Shown here in pieces: positions 1 through 6,630 of a DNA stretch of 64,000 bases. Positions within the stretch are counted from its first letter, which is position 1. Every line of letters starts with the position of its first letter. The notes under the pieces were generated by a model. The model saw nothing but the letters and a program-made list of their open reading frames with translations, searched no databases and was not told where the DNA came from. Source of the stretch: UBA1181 sp045600225. GTDB taxonomy: Bacteria; Bacteroidota; Bacteroidia; Bacteroidales; Paludibacteraceae. Location of the stretch: positions 1 through 64,000 of the forward strand of contig JAZRXL010000027.1 of assembly GCA_045600225.1 (NCBI GenBank). The letters run 5' to 3'. Made by a program: the position numbers and the translations under genes.

Positions 1-199
1 TCTTACCCATTTGCCAAAATTATGAACCATCCGACTTCCATTGTCCTTTGTTTAGTAATACTATTATATCATCACAAATTTATTAATTTTGTAGGCGAAT
101 TTTTAACTTGAATAATGACTTTACAAATCTAAGGTTTGCCATATAAAAACATCTGCCTCAAGCAAGATGTCTATCTGTAACTAATTATGTATTATCATT

Positions 200-490
200 A
201 TGCAAAAAGAAACTACCCAACTGCAACATTACTCACAAGAGAGTATTCAACAGAGGATTTACACCATCCGCGGTTTACAAGTCATGCTAGACCGAGACCT
301 CGCCGTATTATACCAAGTGGAAACTAAAGTCTTAAATCAAGCCGTAAAACGCAACTCCAAGAGATTCCCTGATCACTTTATGTTCCAACTATCCGAATCA
401 GAATGGAAAGATTGGAAGTCACAAATTGTGACCTCCAATGATATGTCAATCACAGAGCATACTGCCGATGTGTTATTGGCACGGTTGTAG
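200..490 (+). pseudogene. Truncated ORF6N-domain protein
   Basis: The 96-residue product matches the first part of the ORF6N (KilA-N-type, phage-associated DNA-binding) domain. Residues about 18-60 carry the family signatures IRG.QVMLDRDLA.LY.VETKVLNQAVKRN and RFP..FMFQL, followed by KSQIVTSN. Intact relatives then continue with a PYAFTEQGVAML-type segment and a longer C-terminus. Here the frame turns into unrelated sequence and stops after DVLLARL, so the domain is cut short. A phage-type palindromic repeat begins about 40 bases downstream, which may mark the break point. I read this as a remnant of a mobile or prophage gene. A short functional protein is possible but less likely. Confidence 0.7.
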
Positions 491-528
491 TTACATTCAC
501 TAATAGCTTGGTTCCTTCATCCTCCCTC

Positions 529-577
529 CTTCGACTACGCTCAGGGGTGAGTAGTCGTTGGCTGAGCGAAGTCGAAG
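529..577. repeat. Palindromic repeat (TTCGACTWCGCTCA type)
   Basis: The arms CTTCGACTACGCTCA (529-543) and TGAGCGAAGTCGAAG (563-577) are inverted copies that match at 14 of 15 positions, separated by 19 bases. The TTCGACT.CGCTCA word is a familiar REP-like intergenic palindrome in several bacterial groups. It sits directly after the truncated ORF6N gene and before the promoter of the Rpn-type gene. Confidence 0.7.
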
Positions 578-647
578 CCAACGTCAAGCAGATGATATAT
601 TTTTAATATTTAATACACAACACCATTAATATATATCATTATTTATA

Positions 648-655
648 TACCTTTG
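648..655 (+). promoter_or_regulatory. -7 box TACCTTTG for the Rpn-type gene
   Basis: This is a perfect match to the Bacteroidota -7 consensus TAnnTTTG. It lies 59 bases before the ATG at 715. Confidence 0.6.
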
Positions 656-714
656 CATTCAGAATCGCTTGTTTTTCAAGAATTCTACCTGTCTAACATT
701 TAATTTTTTTCAAA

Positions 715-1611
715 ATGGGTAAGTATATCGACTTACGCTGTGACTTCGGCTTCAAGCACTGTATGCAAGATGAAGACGTCATGAAGTCTTTTCTAAACGC
801 TATCCTTGAGGATGAGACCGAGAGGATAACAAGTGTCAAATTTGAAAATGTGGAGATGCCACGCGCCACGAAAGAGCAACGAGGCGTTACATTCGACCTA
901 CTCTGCACCACAGAACGAGGAGAATCAATACTCATCGAGATGCAGAACTCTTCACAGAGGTTCTTCAAAACGAGGGCAATGTTTTATGTCCACAATCTGA
1001 TGAGGAAACAAATCACCCGAGGAAACAAATGGGAGAAGATGGACAAAGACATCTCCCGAATCTTCGGCATCTTCATCTCGGGGAAAGGGAATCAGTACCT
1101 CACAAAAACGATTACCAGAACCAGCGTGTACGACCGAGATGATCTCACAGAGTTTTGGGACCGTATTCACAATTTTTTTATATCTTTGCAAAAGTTCAAG
1201 TTGGACGAAGAGAATATCACCATCAAAGATATTTGGCTGTACATTTTTAAAGATTTAGGAACCATGGACAATATCTCACCCTCCGTATACGAAAGAGCTG
1301 ACGAAGGCTTGCGCAAGCTGCTGGAGAAAGCACAAATAGCGGCACTCACCGAGGAGGAGTTCGACCAATACGAAGCCAGCATGAAGTTTCTGGAGGACGA
1401 GATCAACATGGAAGAGCATGGGTACAAGCAAGGTATGGAAGATGGTGTGAAGATAGGTATCGAACAAGGTCAAGCAGAAGGATCTCACAAACACGCCATC
1501 GAAGTTGCCCAACGGATGATTCAGCATAATTTGCCCATCGAAGAGATCGTCCTATTTTCAGGGCTCTCAAAGGAAGAGATCGAAAGTTATATAGAAAATC
1601 AAAAACTTTAG
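715..1611 (+). CDS. Rpn family PD-(D/E)XK nuclease (recombination-promoting nuclease / putative transposase)
   Basis: This 298-residue protein belongs to the PDDEXK_2 / Rpn group, whose members are DNA nucleases that promote RecA-independent recombination. The opening DLRCDFGFKHCM is the usual N-terminal signature. The nuclease core is visible as D61 (in TFDLLC), E75 and Q77 (ILIEMQ), which is the D-ExQ form of the active site, so the enzyme may be active. Residues about 235-260 are the Gly/charge-rich repeat (GYKQGMEDGVKIG...) seen before the C-terminal helix in this family. It has its own -7 box and a strong terminator. These genes are multi-copy and horizontally spread in Bacteroidales, which fits the accessory setting. 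Confidence 0.88.
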   Translation: MGKYIDLRCDFGFKHCMQDEDVMKSFLNAILEDETERITSVKFENVEMPRATKEQRGVTFDLLCTTERGESILIEMQNSSQRFFKTRAMFYVHNLMRKQITRGNKWEKMDKDISRIFGIFISGKGNQYLTKTITRTSVYDRDDLTEFWDRIHNFFISLQKFKLDEENITIKDIWLYIFKDLGTMDNISPSVYERADEGLRKLLEKAQIAALTEEEFDQYEASMKFLEDEINMEEHGYKQGMEDGVKIGIEQGQAEGSHKHAIEVAQRMIQHNLPIEEIVLFSGLSKEEIESYIENQKL

Positions 1612-1622
1612 ACGATTGAAAT

Positions 1623-1659
1623 ATGAAGGCGTTCGCACACAAGAGGCGAACGCCTTCAT
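1623..1659 (+). terminator. Intrinsic terminator of the Rpn-type gene
   Basis: A perfect 14-bp stem (ATGAAGGCGTTCGC at 1623-1636 and its complement at 1646-1659) encloses a 9-base loop. A T-rich stretch follows, starting 12 bases after the stop codon. Confidence 0.85.
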
Positions 1660-1680
1660 TACTTTTTAGTTTGTTTATAT

Positions 1681-1956
1681 CACAGAAGGTACAGCCTTCC
1701 AGACTGGTGTTTGCTGTGGTGCGTCTTTAACCGAGGGCGATGCCCACGGTTACTCAGATAGTGGCTTCCAGCCACACTGTACTCATAACCAAGAGGAATG
1801 CATCATCTTCCATTCGAAATCCGAAAGGTTGTATTTTGGCATCCGCTAGCAGAGGCTTCGGATAGTAAGCTATAGCCTGGAAGGCTATATTTCAGTAACC
1901 GCTGGCAACGCCCTCGGATTCCAGCATGCATCATAGACGACTGCTTGGAGGGCAGT
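1681..1956. repeat. Nested inverted-repeat block between convergent genes
   Basis: This stretch between two convergent genes has no credible ORF but is full of structure. The outer arms at 1731-1754 and 1894-1917 are inverted copies that match at 21 of 24 positions. Small hairpins lie inside and around them: GTGGCT/AGCCAC at 1761-1775, TATAGCC/GGCTATA at 1871-1889 and ACTGC/GCAGT at 1940-1956. Their loops share a CTTCCAG / CTGGAAG-like core, which also appears near 1695. The composition is richer in GC than the surroundings. It may be a multi-copy repeat, a structured RNA, or a mobile-element end. Together with the terminator it accounts for the gene-free stretch 1612-2043. Confidence 0.6.
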
Positions 1957-2043
1957 ACTTATCTATCCTACCCAATGCACCTACATACAAACAATGCACA
2001 ACCCATCGGCTTTGCATCGCTTATTTTCCTCTACCCGATATGG

Positions 2044-2757
2044 TTATTTCTTTGCGGAAGGGCAAACGGCACGAACAGAGCCCCGGAGGATACGGTCGCC
2101 GTTGCCGACGAGGATGCCGTCCGAACCGAAATTGAGGCTGCGGGCACCGTCCGGGTAGTGGGAATTGAGCGAACTAGACCAATAGTAGCCGTGGCGGCCC
2201 TCGTGGCAGCGGTGGCTGCCGTCGCTGTAACCGGCAGCAGGCAAAAAGAGCCAATTGCCATTTGGGGAAGTGAATTTATATCCTTTCACACCTTGGTAGT
2301 CAGTCCACTCTTTACTACAATTATCCCAAAGCTCTTCAAAATCCTTCTGAGTCGGCATTCTCCACGAGCCTCCCAACTTCACATGGGCAACATCGTCGGC
2401 CAAATCCAAAGTGGTCTTGTTGTCGAAGAACCCACCATAGCCATACTCACTAGCCTTATCCTTAGGCACATACTTGGTATAACCCTTGATGTAGTTGGTG
2501 AACCCATCCACCTCCGTCTCATCCTTCTTGTAGAAGGAGTATTCATCTTCATCATAGTTATCCTTAGTAGATGTCTCTCCCCATGAATACAGATCTCCGT
2601 AAGCCTCTATCTTATCCGCACCGATGTTCATCGTCGCCCATAGGTTGCCACTTGGAAGGCCAAGATCAACATATTCATAACTCTTTGAACAACTCATAAG
2701 AGTCATTAAACTCAAAGCGATAATACTAATACGCATTGTCAATAAATTTTTAATCAT
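2044..2757 (-). CDS. Lipoprotein with Fib_succ_major / C-type-lectin-like C-terminal domain
   Basis: The start at 2757 gives a 237-residue product with a basic N-terminus, a hydrophobic stretch and a lipobox (LMSC), so it is probably a surface or periplasmic lipoprotein. The mature part begins YEYVDLGLPSGNLWATMNIG and contains WRMPTQKDFEELW and GYYWSSSLN. It ends RGSVRAVCP, the layout of the Fib_succ_major / DUF1566-like paralogous family. These domains are usually read as C-type-lectin-like ligand-binding folds. The gene is AT-rich up to the last 60 or so codons, which turn sharply GC-rich and dominated by NNC codons (see the separate variable-region feature). A TTG- or ATG-initiated start further upstream (ATG at 2790) is possible but gives a worse signal peptide. 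The ligand is unknown. Confidence 0.8.
   Translation of the reverse strand: MIKNLLTMRISIIALSLMTLMSCSKSYEYVDLGLPSGNLWATMNIGADKIEAYGDLYSWGETSTKDNYDEDEYSFYKKDETEVDGFTNYIKGYTKYVPKDKASEYGYGGFFDNKTTLDLADDVAHVKLGGSWRMPTQKDFEELWDNCSKEWTDYQGVKGYKFTSPNGNWLFLPAAGYSDGSHRCHEGRHGYYWSSSLNSHYPDGARSLNFGSDGILVGNGDRILRGSVRAVCPSAKK
2080..2226 (-). other. Candidate DGR variable region in the lipoprotein 3' end
   Basis: In these 49 codons, presumed exposed positions read AGC GAC GGC AGC CAC CGC and so on, where the first two bases vary and the third is C. The framework codons (YYWSSSLN, LNF, SVRAV) have mixed third bases. This is the pattern left when AAC codons of a template repeat are mutagenised at adenines by a DGR. 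The placement also fits: the extreme 3' end of a lectin-fold lipoprotein gene, as in the Legionella DGR target. No template repeat or reverse transcriptase is visible in the window, so this remains an inference. Confidence 0.45.
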
Positions 2758-2870
2758 AACAAATTCAATTTTGGATTTAACAATATTCATTTTATTTATT
2801 TCATACAGCGGAAAAACTAAAATCCATTTTATGTCAAGCCCTCTTTTCCATATCTGTTAATTTTGCCAAT

Positions 2871-2940
2871 TTAATCAATAGGATAACACACTGCACGTAT
2901 AGAATAGCCTTCATACCTACATCCATGCCATATAGAGCGT
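2871..2940 (-). pseudogene. 3' remnant of a second Fib_succ_major gene
   Basis: On the minus strand, out of frame with the neighbouring ORF, the sequence reads SIWHGCRYEGYSIRAVC, then YPID and a stop at 2871-2873. The GYSIRAVC core aligns with GSVRAVC at the end of the lipoprotein gene just downstream. Only the last 20 or so codons survive. They are joined to the truncated gene on their 5' side, so this looks like a recombination scar between paralogues. Confidence 0.65.
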
Positions 2941-3333
2941 ATTTCCATTACTTAATTGAGTGGAAGATATCTCTTTAAAACTTTGAACATCGTCATGGGA
3001 TACTAAAACGATGTCATCTGAAATCAACTCGTCATTCAGAATTTCCGTTTTGGAAGATACAAAGGCTCCAAATGCTTTTTCTATAGCATTACGAAGAGCT
3101 TTCTTGATGGCATCGTTTTTGTCTTTACCTTCTCCAAATGTTGTAATAGATACAGTTTTGTCGTTGGGATTGATTGATGGTTTGTAGTTTGACTCTGAAA
3201 TTACCTCTTGTTTTTGGGGAATAACCTCATTCTTGGAAGAATAAGAATCAGCGTCTTTCTTCTTAGAAAAACAAATGCCAACGTTTGAAATTAGAAGTGC
3301 TAATAATCCAATTTTAATTAAGTTCTTTTTCAT
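2917..3333 (-). pseudogene. Truncated exported protein, 3' end replaced
   Basis: The product starts MKKNLIKIGLLALLISNVGICFS, a good signal peptide. Its conserved-looking part is TTFGEGKDKNDAIKKALRNAIEKAFGAFVSS followed by ND.LISDDI. I recognise this pattern from longer Bacteroidales exported proteins of unknown function, in which more beta-rich sequence follows. Here the frame ends MAWM and a stop, and the DNA beyond about 2940 is the tail of a Fib_succ_major gene in another frame. The C-terminal part has therefore been lost by a fusion. The ATG at 3342 is a second possible start. Only 11 bases separate 3333 from the stop of the gene upstream, which suggests a common operon. Confidence 0.6.
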
Positions 3334-3344
3334 ATTACGCATAA

Positions 3345-4073
3345 TTATTTTGTTATATTCATAAAATCAACAAATGCAGTTTTGTTGTTATTCCTGTATG
3401 ATTTTAGTAATTCAAAACCAAAATCAGCTAATTTTTCATATTTATACTTTACCTCATGATTAACCTTTTCAACAAAATCTTGTATAGTTTTGGAATCAAT
3501 TCTGGACTCAGAATTTTCTATGTCATCAATGAATTTTGTTAGATGTTTAAGTTCAAAATCATTTAACTCAGCCAACACATGAAAATATCTGTAGTAGTCA
3601 CTACTCTTATCAAGGGTTTCTGTGCTATCCCGGAAAAACACGACTCGTGTACTTATGTTTAACAGAATATCTCTATGTTTTTTTAGTTGGTATAATAAAT
3701 TATTTCGGTTAGAAACATCTATTAACTTATACTTTTGAAAGTAAGCGTCCGAATGTAATCGCTCGTTTTTGACAATATAGTCTTCCATTATGCGGTAGGC
3801 TTCCAGTTTCTTTTTGTTCGTTTCTATTTCGTGTGTTTTCTCTAATATCTTTTGGTTTTGCCGATATGAGACGTATGCCATAATTACAGAGCCAACAGCA
3901 CTAAGATAAGCTCCCCAAAACATTAACCAAGTATAAGCTTGTGGATTTTGGGCTGAAACAATTGCTACTTGAAAAGGATTTTTTGCTAATAAAACAAAGT
4001 TTAAGAACATTGGGATTATTAACACCAATACTACTAACATTATCCATTTGGTTTTATTACATAATGTTTCCAT
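3345..4073 (-). CDS. Two-TM membrane protein of unknown function
   Basis: This 242-residue protein has a transmembrane helix at about residues 10-30 and a second at about 48-68 (WLMFWGAYLSAVGSVIMAYVSY). A long, mostly helical, charged cytoplasmic domain follows, starting with a coiled-coil-like stretch (RQNQKILEKTHEIETNKKKLEAY). I do not recognise a catalytic motif. The gene starts one base after the stop of the frameshifted gene upstream and ends just before the truncated exported protein gene, so the three are probably co-transcribed. The helix-then-soluble-domain layout is common in phage- and island-borne proteins, but no function can be assigned. Confidence 0.65.
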   Translation of the reverse strand: METLCNKTKWIMLVVLVLIIPMFLNFVLLAKNPFQVAIVSAQNPQAYTWLMFWGAYLSAVGSVIMAYVSYRQNQKILEKTHEIETNKKKLEAYRIMEDYIVKNERLHSDAYFQKYKLIDVSNRNNLLYQLKKHRDILLNISTRVVFFRDSTETLDKSSDYYRYFHVLAELNDFELKHLTKFIDDIENSESRIDSKTIQDFVEKVNHEVKYKYEKLADFGFELLKSYRNNNKTAFVDFMNITK

Positions 4074-4074
4074 A

Positions 4075-4729
4075 TTACCATAAGTATATTACGTCATATT
4101 TAACTTCAGGTTGATTCTTTGCATATTCCAACCCAACTTGTCGACAAGCTTCTATTGTTTGCTTTCTGCTTTCTATATCAGCAGCCTGCTGTTTTTGTCT
4201 GTACTGATTATCAGCTTGCTGCTGAAGCAATTTTCTCTCATTATCAGCTTGCTGCTGCTTTGCACGATATTCATTATCGGCTTGCAGTTGTGCATAACGT
4301 GCTTCATCATCTCTCCTTTGCTTTTCTACATCATCTTTGTACTTCTGCATTTTGAATTCCCAATCACGTTTTTCATCGGCTCTCAATTTTTTATTGATCT
4401 CCGCTTGTAATGCATCAAAACCATTTTGACTATCTGTTCCAGAAGGAATTTGTAATAACAAATCTGCAACAGCAGACGCTCCATTTGCATTTGGAGACTC
4501 TGCCCACAATACCTTCGCTTCATTTAAAAGTTGTGCAGCTTCATAATTGATTTTTTTTATTACTATAATCAATCATAAGATCTTGACATTCTTCGGAACA
4601 ATCACATACATCAGGAACCTGCATCAATCCATAGATTGCTTCATCATAATTTTTCAGTGTGGCTGATTGTACTGCATCTTTTTTTATTTGATCACATCTA
4701 AAAGTAATGATTGTAAATAATTTCCTCAT
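4075..4729 (-). pseudogene. Frameshifted coiled-coil protein (two overlapping ORFs)
   Basis: The minus-strand frame starting at 4729 ends at 4541 after ...DYSNKKNQL. A second frame continues to 4075 as ...KINYEAAQLLNEAKVLWAES and so on. The two join smoothly if one A is removed from the run of eight A (plus-strand T run 4551-4558), giving one protein of about 215 residues. The joined protein resembles Bacteroidales proteins with a CDC..EC motif, an ALQAEINKKLRADEKRDWEFKMQKY segment and a C-terminal VGLEYAKNQPEVKYDVIYLW. The middle has about four units of roughly 11 residues of the QQADNEYRAK type, predicted to be coiled coil. Family members usually have more N-terminal sequence, so the 5' end may also be missing. 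A sequencing error, a real mutation and transcriptional slippage are all possible. Confidence 0.6.
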
Positions 4730-4792
4730 ATGCTTTTTGTTTTATTCGTTAATATTTCTCATCATTACAATCATAATTCACATTTCTACATG

Positions 4793-5278
4793 TCATTTCC
4801 AATTATCTTCTTTATAAGTCGTACCATCATATACATCAATGACACAACCCTTCTCGAAATGTCCGTTGTAAAGATCGGTCATTTGACCAACAACAAGGCG
4901 GACACCTCTCCCATATGGTGAATTTGCGACCACCGTTGCCGAATATTCATCAAAGTCCTCCACTTGAAGAACAGTTGAAATACATTGATCATTTACATAT
5001 AAACACTTGTCACTTCCTACCTTTAACGTAATTCCATCAGCATAAAAAGTATGACTACACATATAGTCTAGCACATTCCATGGTTGTTTAAAAGGATACC
5101 TATTGCGTATTTCCTGTTCTCTTTTACTTATTCCCTGATCATTCAATGTATTATACTCATTATTACCTGAGTATAAATTTGCACTGTCAGAATCTGAATT
5201 GGTTCTGTTGTTTGAGCAAGATCCCAATGTGCATAAGCACAGGACAAGAATACCAAACGATGAATTTGTCATATTCAT
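4793..5278 (-). CDS. Small lipoprotein of unknown function
   Basis: Starting at the ATG at 5278 the product is 161 residues, with a hydrophobic leader and the lipobox LGSC. The ORF upstream of this ATG uses a non-ATG codon inside the 19-bp palindrome and is not a likely start. The mature part has a low-complexity linker, then a compact domain (PWNVLDYMCSHTFYADGITLKVG..., GVRLVVGQM). I do not recognise the family. It is the first gene of the minus-strand cassette 5278-2917 and lies directly downstream of the candidate invertible segment, so it would be the gene most affected by an inversion. Confidence 0.65.
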   Translation of the reverse strand: MNMTNSSFGILVLCLCTLGSCSNNRTNSDSDSANLYSGNNEYNTLNDQGISKREQEIRNRYPFKQPWNVLDYMCSHTFYADGITLKVGSDKCLYVNDQCISTVLQVEDFDEYSATVVANSPYGRGVRLVVGQMTDLYNGHFEKGCVIDVYDGTTYKEDNWK

Positions 5279-5316
5279 AATATTTGAATTAAAAAAATTT
5301 AATAACATTAGCACAC

Positions 5317-5487
5317 TATCTCTTCGCAAGAGATATAAAACACGTACAATCCCCTAAGAATCAAAATAATAACATCAGTTCAAATAAGTTATTTCCCTAA
5401 GTTCTGAATTTTTTTACGCCTAAACAGTTGCAAAGTTTATTGATATCATCTATCTTTGTTTTGACGCATATCTCTTGCGAAGAGATA
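5317..5487. repeat. Pair of 19-bp inverted palindromic sites (candidate invertible segment)
   Basis: TATCTCTTCGCAAGAGATA at 5317-5335 and its exact reverse complement at 5469-5487 bracket 133 bases. Each site is itself a palindrome (8-bp arms around CGC or GCG), so the central triplet sets the orientation. One site lies inside the last codons of the tyrosine recombinase gene (encoding YLFARD), the other just upstream of the lipoprotein gene. This resembles the paired crossover sites of Bacteroidales tyrosine invertases, though the palindromes could also be operators. Confidence 0.5.
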
Positions 5488-6414
5488 CTTCTCCACTTCT
5501 CCTATTATCAATCGATTAGCACTATCTTCCAACGAATGATTTTCGCCGGAAAGATAGATTTTCGTAGTTCGTTCCGAAGCATGGCCTAAACATCGGCTGA
5601 TGGTTGCCATGGGCACGTCACGTTGCTGTGCGGTGGTTGCCCAAGTATGTCTTGCCACGTAGGAGGTTAATGGTACGGGCAAGCGATTTCGCCGACCTAT
5701 CTCCTTCAAATATCTATTCACCTTCATCAGCGCCCGTTTGCATTGTTCACGATGGTTGCCCGCCTTTGTTAGAATAGGGAACAGATAGGGAGAACCCTTC
5801 TCGTGGTATTTATCCACAATCCGCTGCATCAAAGGATGCCACGCCACACTCACCTTCTGACCTGTCTTTCGCCTTAGAAACGTCACTCTTCCACCCTGCA
5901 CATTAGAAGTTTTCAAATGTGCCATATCCACAAAAGAGATTCCTTGGCAGATGAAGCTAAACAGGAAGAGATCTATGGCTCTTTCTTTTTCTGCGGAACA
6001 CGTCTGTTTCTCCTTCACAAGCACCCGCATCAACCTGTCGGCATCGACGGCTCGTTTGGACGTCTGCTCCACCCCTGTAAAGACGCGAGCGAACAACTGT
6101 GCCCGCATATAGTATTGCTGAGGCGATAGTTCATACAAATACTCGTCATAAAACCGATTGATGATGGAACGCAAATTACGAAGGTAATAAGACGACGTGT
6201 TGCGCGTCAGTTCGCAAACATTCAGCAGGTATTGCTCGTAGGCGATTATCTGTCGAGGATGGATGGAACAGATATCCACATCATTCACCTGTAAGAAACG
6301 CAGGAACTTTCGAAGTGCATTGCCATAATTTTCTACCGTTCGATATCTGCCAGCAAGACGGCATTCCTCTATCAAGACATTTGTGTAGCTTTTCAATGAT
6401 ACTTTCTTTGTCAT
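5446..6414 (-). CDS. Tyrosine site-specific recombinase
   Basis: This 322-residue protein has the Bacteroidales integrase layout. A SAM-like core-binding domain spans about residues 1-100 and a catalytic domain about 120-310. Visible active-site residues are K183 (RRKTG), R255 in YVARHTWAT, H278 (LGH) and the nucleophile Y287 (TKIYLSG). Two positions depart from the RKHRHY consensus. The His of HxxR is Tyr252, which is common in this clade. The first Arg position, within FICQGISFVDMAHL, is Gln157. The gene's last codons contain one of two inverted 19-bp sites, which suggests it acts locally as an invertase, or that this is an attachment site. It is near the thrS 3' end, where islands may insert. 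Confidence 0.88.
   Translation of the reverse strand: MTKKVSLKSYTNVLIEECRLAGRYRTVENYGNALRKFLRFLQVNDVDICSIHPRQIIAYEQYLLNVCELTRNTSSYYLRNLRSIINRFYDEYLYELSPQQYYMRAQLFARVFTGVEQTSKRAVDADRLMRVLVKEKQTCSAEKERAIDLFLFSFICQGISFVDMAHLKTSNVQGGRVTFLRRKTGQKVSVAWHPLMQRIVDKYHEKGSPYLFPILTKAGNHREQCKRALMKVNRYLKEIGRRNRLPVPLTSYVARHTWATTAQQRDVPMATISRCLGHASERTTKIYLSGENHSLEDSANRLIIGEVEKYLFARDMRQNKDR
5451..5458 (+). promoter_or_regulatory. Promoter-like TATCTTTG inside the candidate invertible segment
   Basis: This is a TAnnTTTG match on the plus strand, so at present it points into the 3' end of the recombinase gene, antisense. If the segment 5336-5468 inverted, the box would move to about 5346-5353 on the minus strand, 68 bases before the lipoprotein ATG at 5278. 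This is a motif match only. Confidence 0.3.
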
Positions 6415-6519
6415 ACTATTCTCTATTTGGGTTTGGGGATATAATACAATATCATTGGTAAGCTAGCAACATCTTATTCTGTAAATACAACAAGGGCAGA
6501 TGCTTATTAACATGAATAA

Positions 6520-6622
6520 GGGCGCATGCGATGCGCCCCCACAAAAAACAGGCATCGCAAATCAATGCGATGCCTATTTTTGTATATGATACCTAAAATT
6601 ATGGTCGCATGCGATGCGCCCC
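6520..6622. repeat. Two direct copies of CGCATGCGATGCGCCCC
   Basis: The 17-base word occurs at 6523-6539 and again at 6606-6622, on either side of the thrS terminator. The first copy is preceded by GGG, so it folds as GGGCGCAT/ATGCGCCC around GCG. The GC-rich word contrasts with the AT-rich surroundings and looks like a dispersed intergenic repeat. Confidence 0.65.
6551..6574 (-). terminator. Intrinsic terminator of thrS
   Basis: A 9-bp stem (GGCATCGCA / TGCGATGCC) with a 6-base loop is followed by a T run on the minus strand. There is a T-rich stretch on the other strand too, so it may work in both directions. It lies 56 bases after the thrS stop. Confidence 0.8.
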
Positions 6623-6630
6623 TACGTTTC

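Noticed and set aside
1945..2586. Long plus-strand open frame opposite the Fib_succ_major lipoprotein
   Set aside because: It is the antisense shadow of the lipoprotein. The minus frame has a signal peptide, lipobox and family motifs, and the plus frame has none.
4190..4300. Short repeated units that might be a CRISPR array
   Set aside because: The repetition is coding: about 11-residue QQADN units in the coiled-coil gene, with no spacers and no cas genes. I saw no CRISPR array anywhere in the window.
2044..6414. A DGR reverse transcriptase or template repeat inside the window
   Set aside because: No ORF here shows RT motifs, and I saw no AAC-rich near-copy of the variable region. The DGR reading therefore depends on the rest of the genome.
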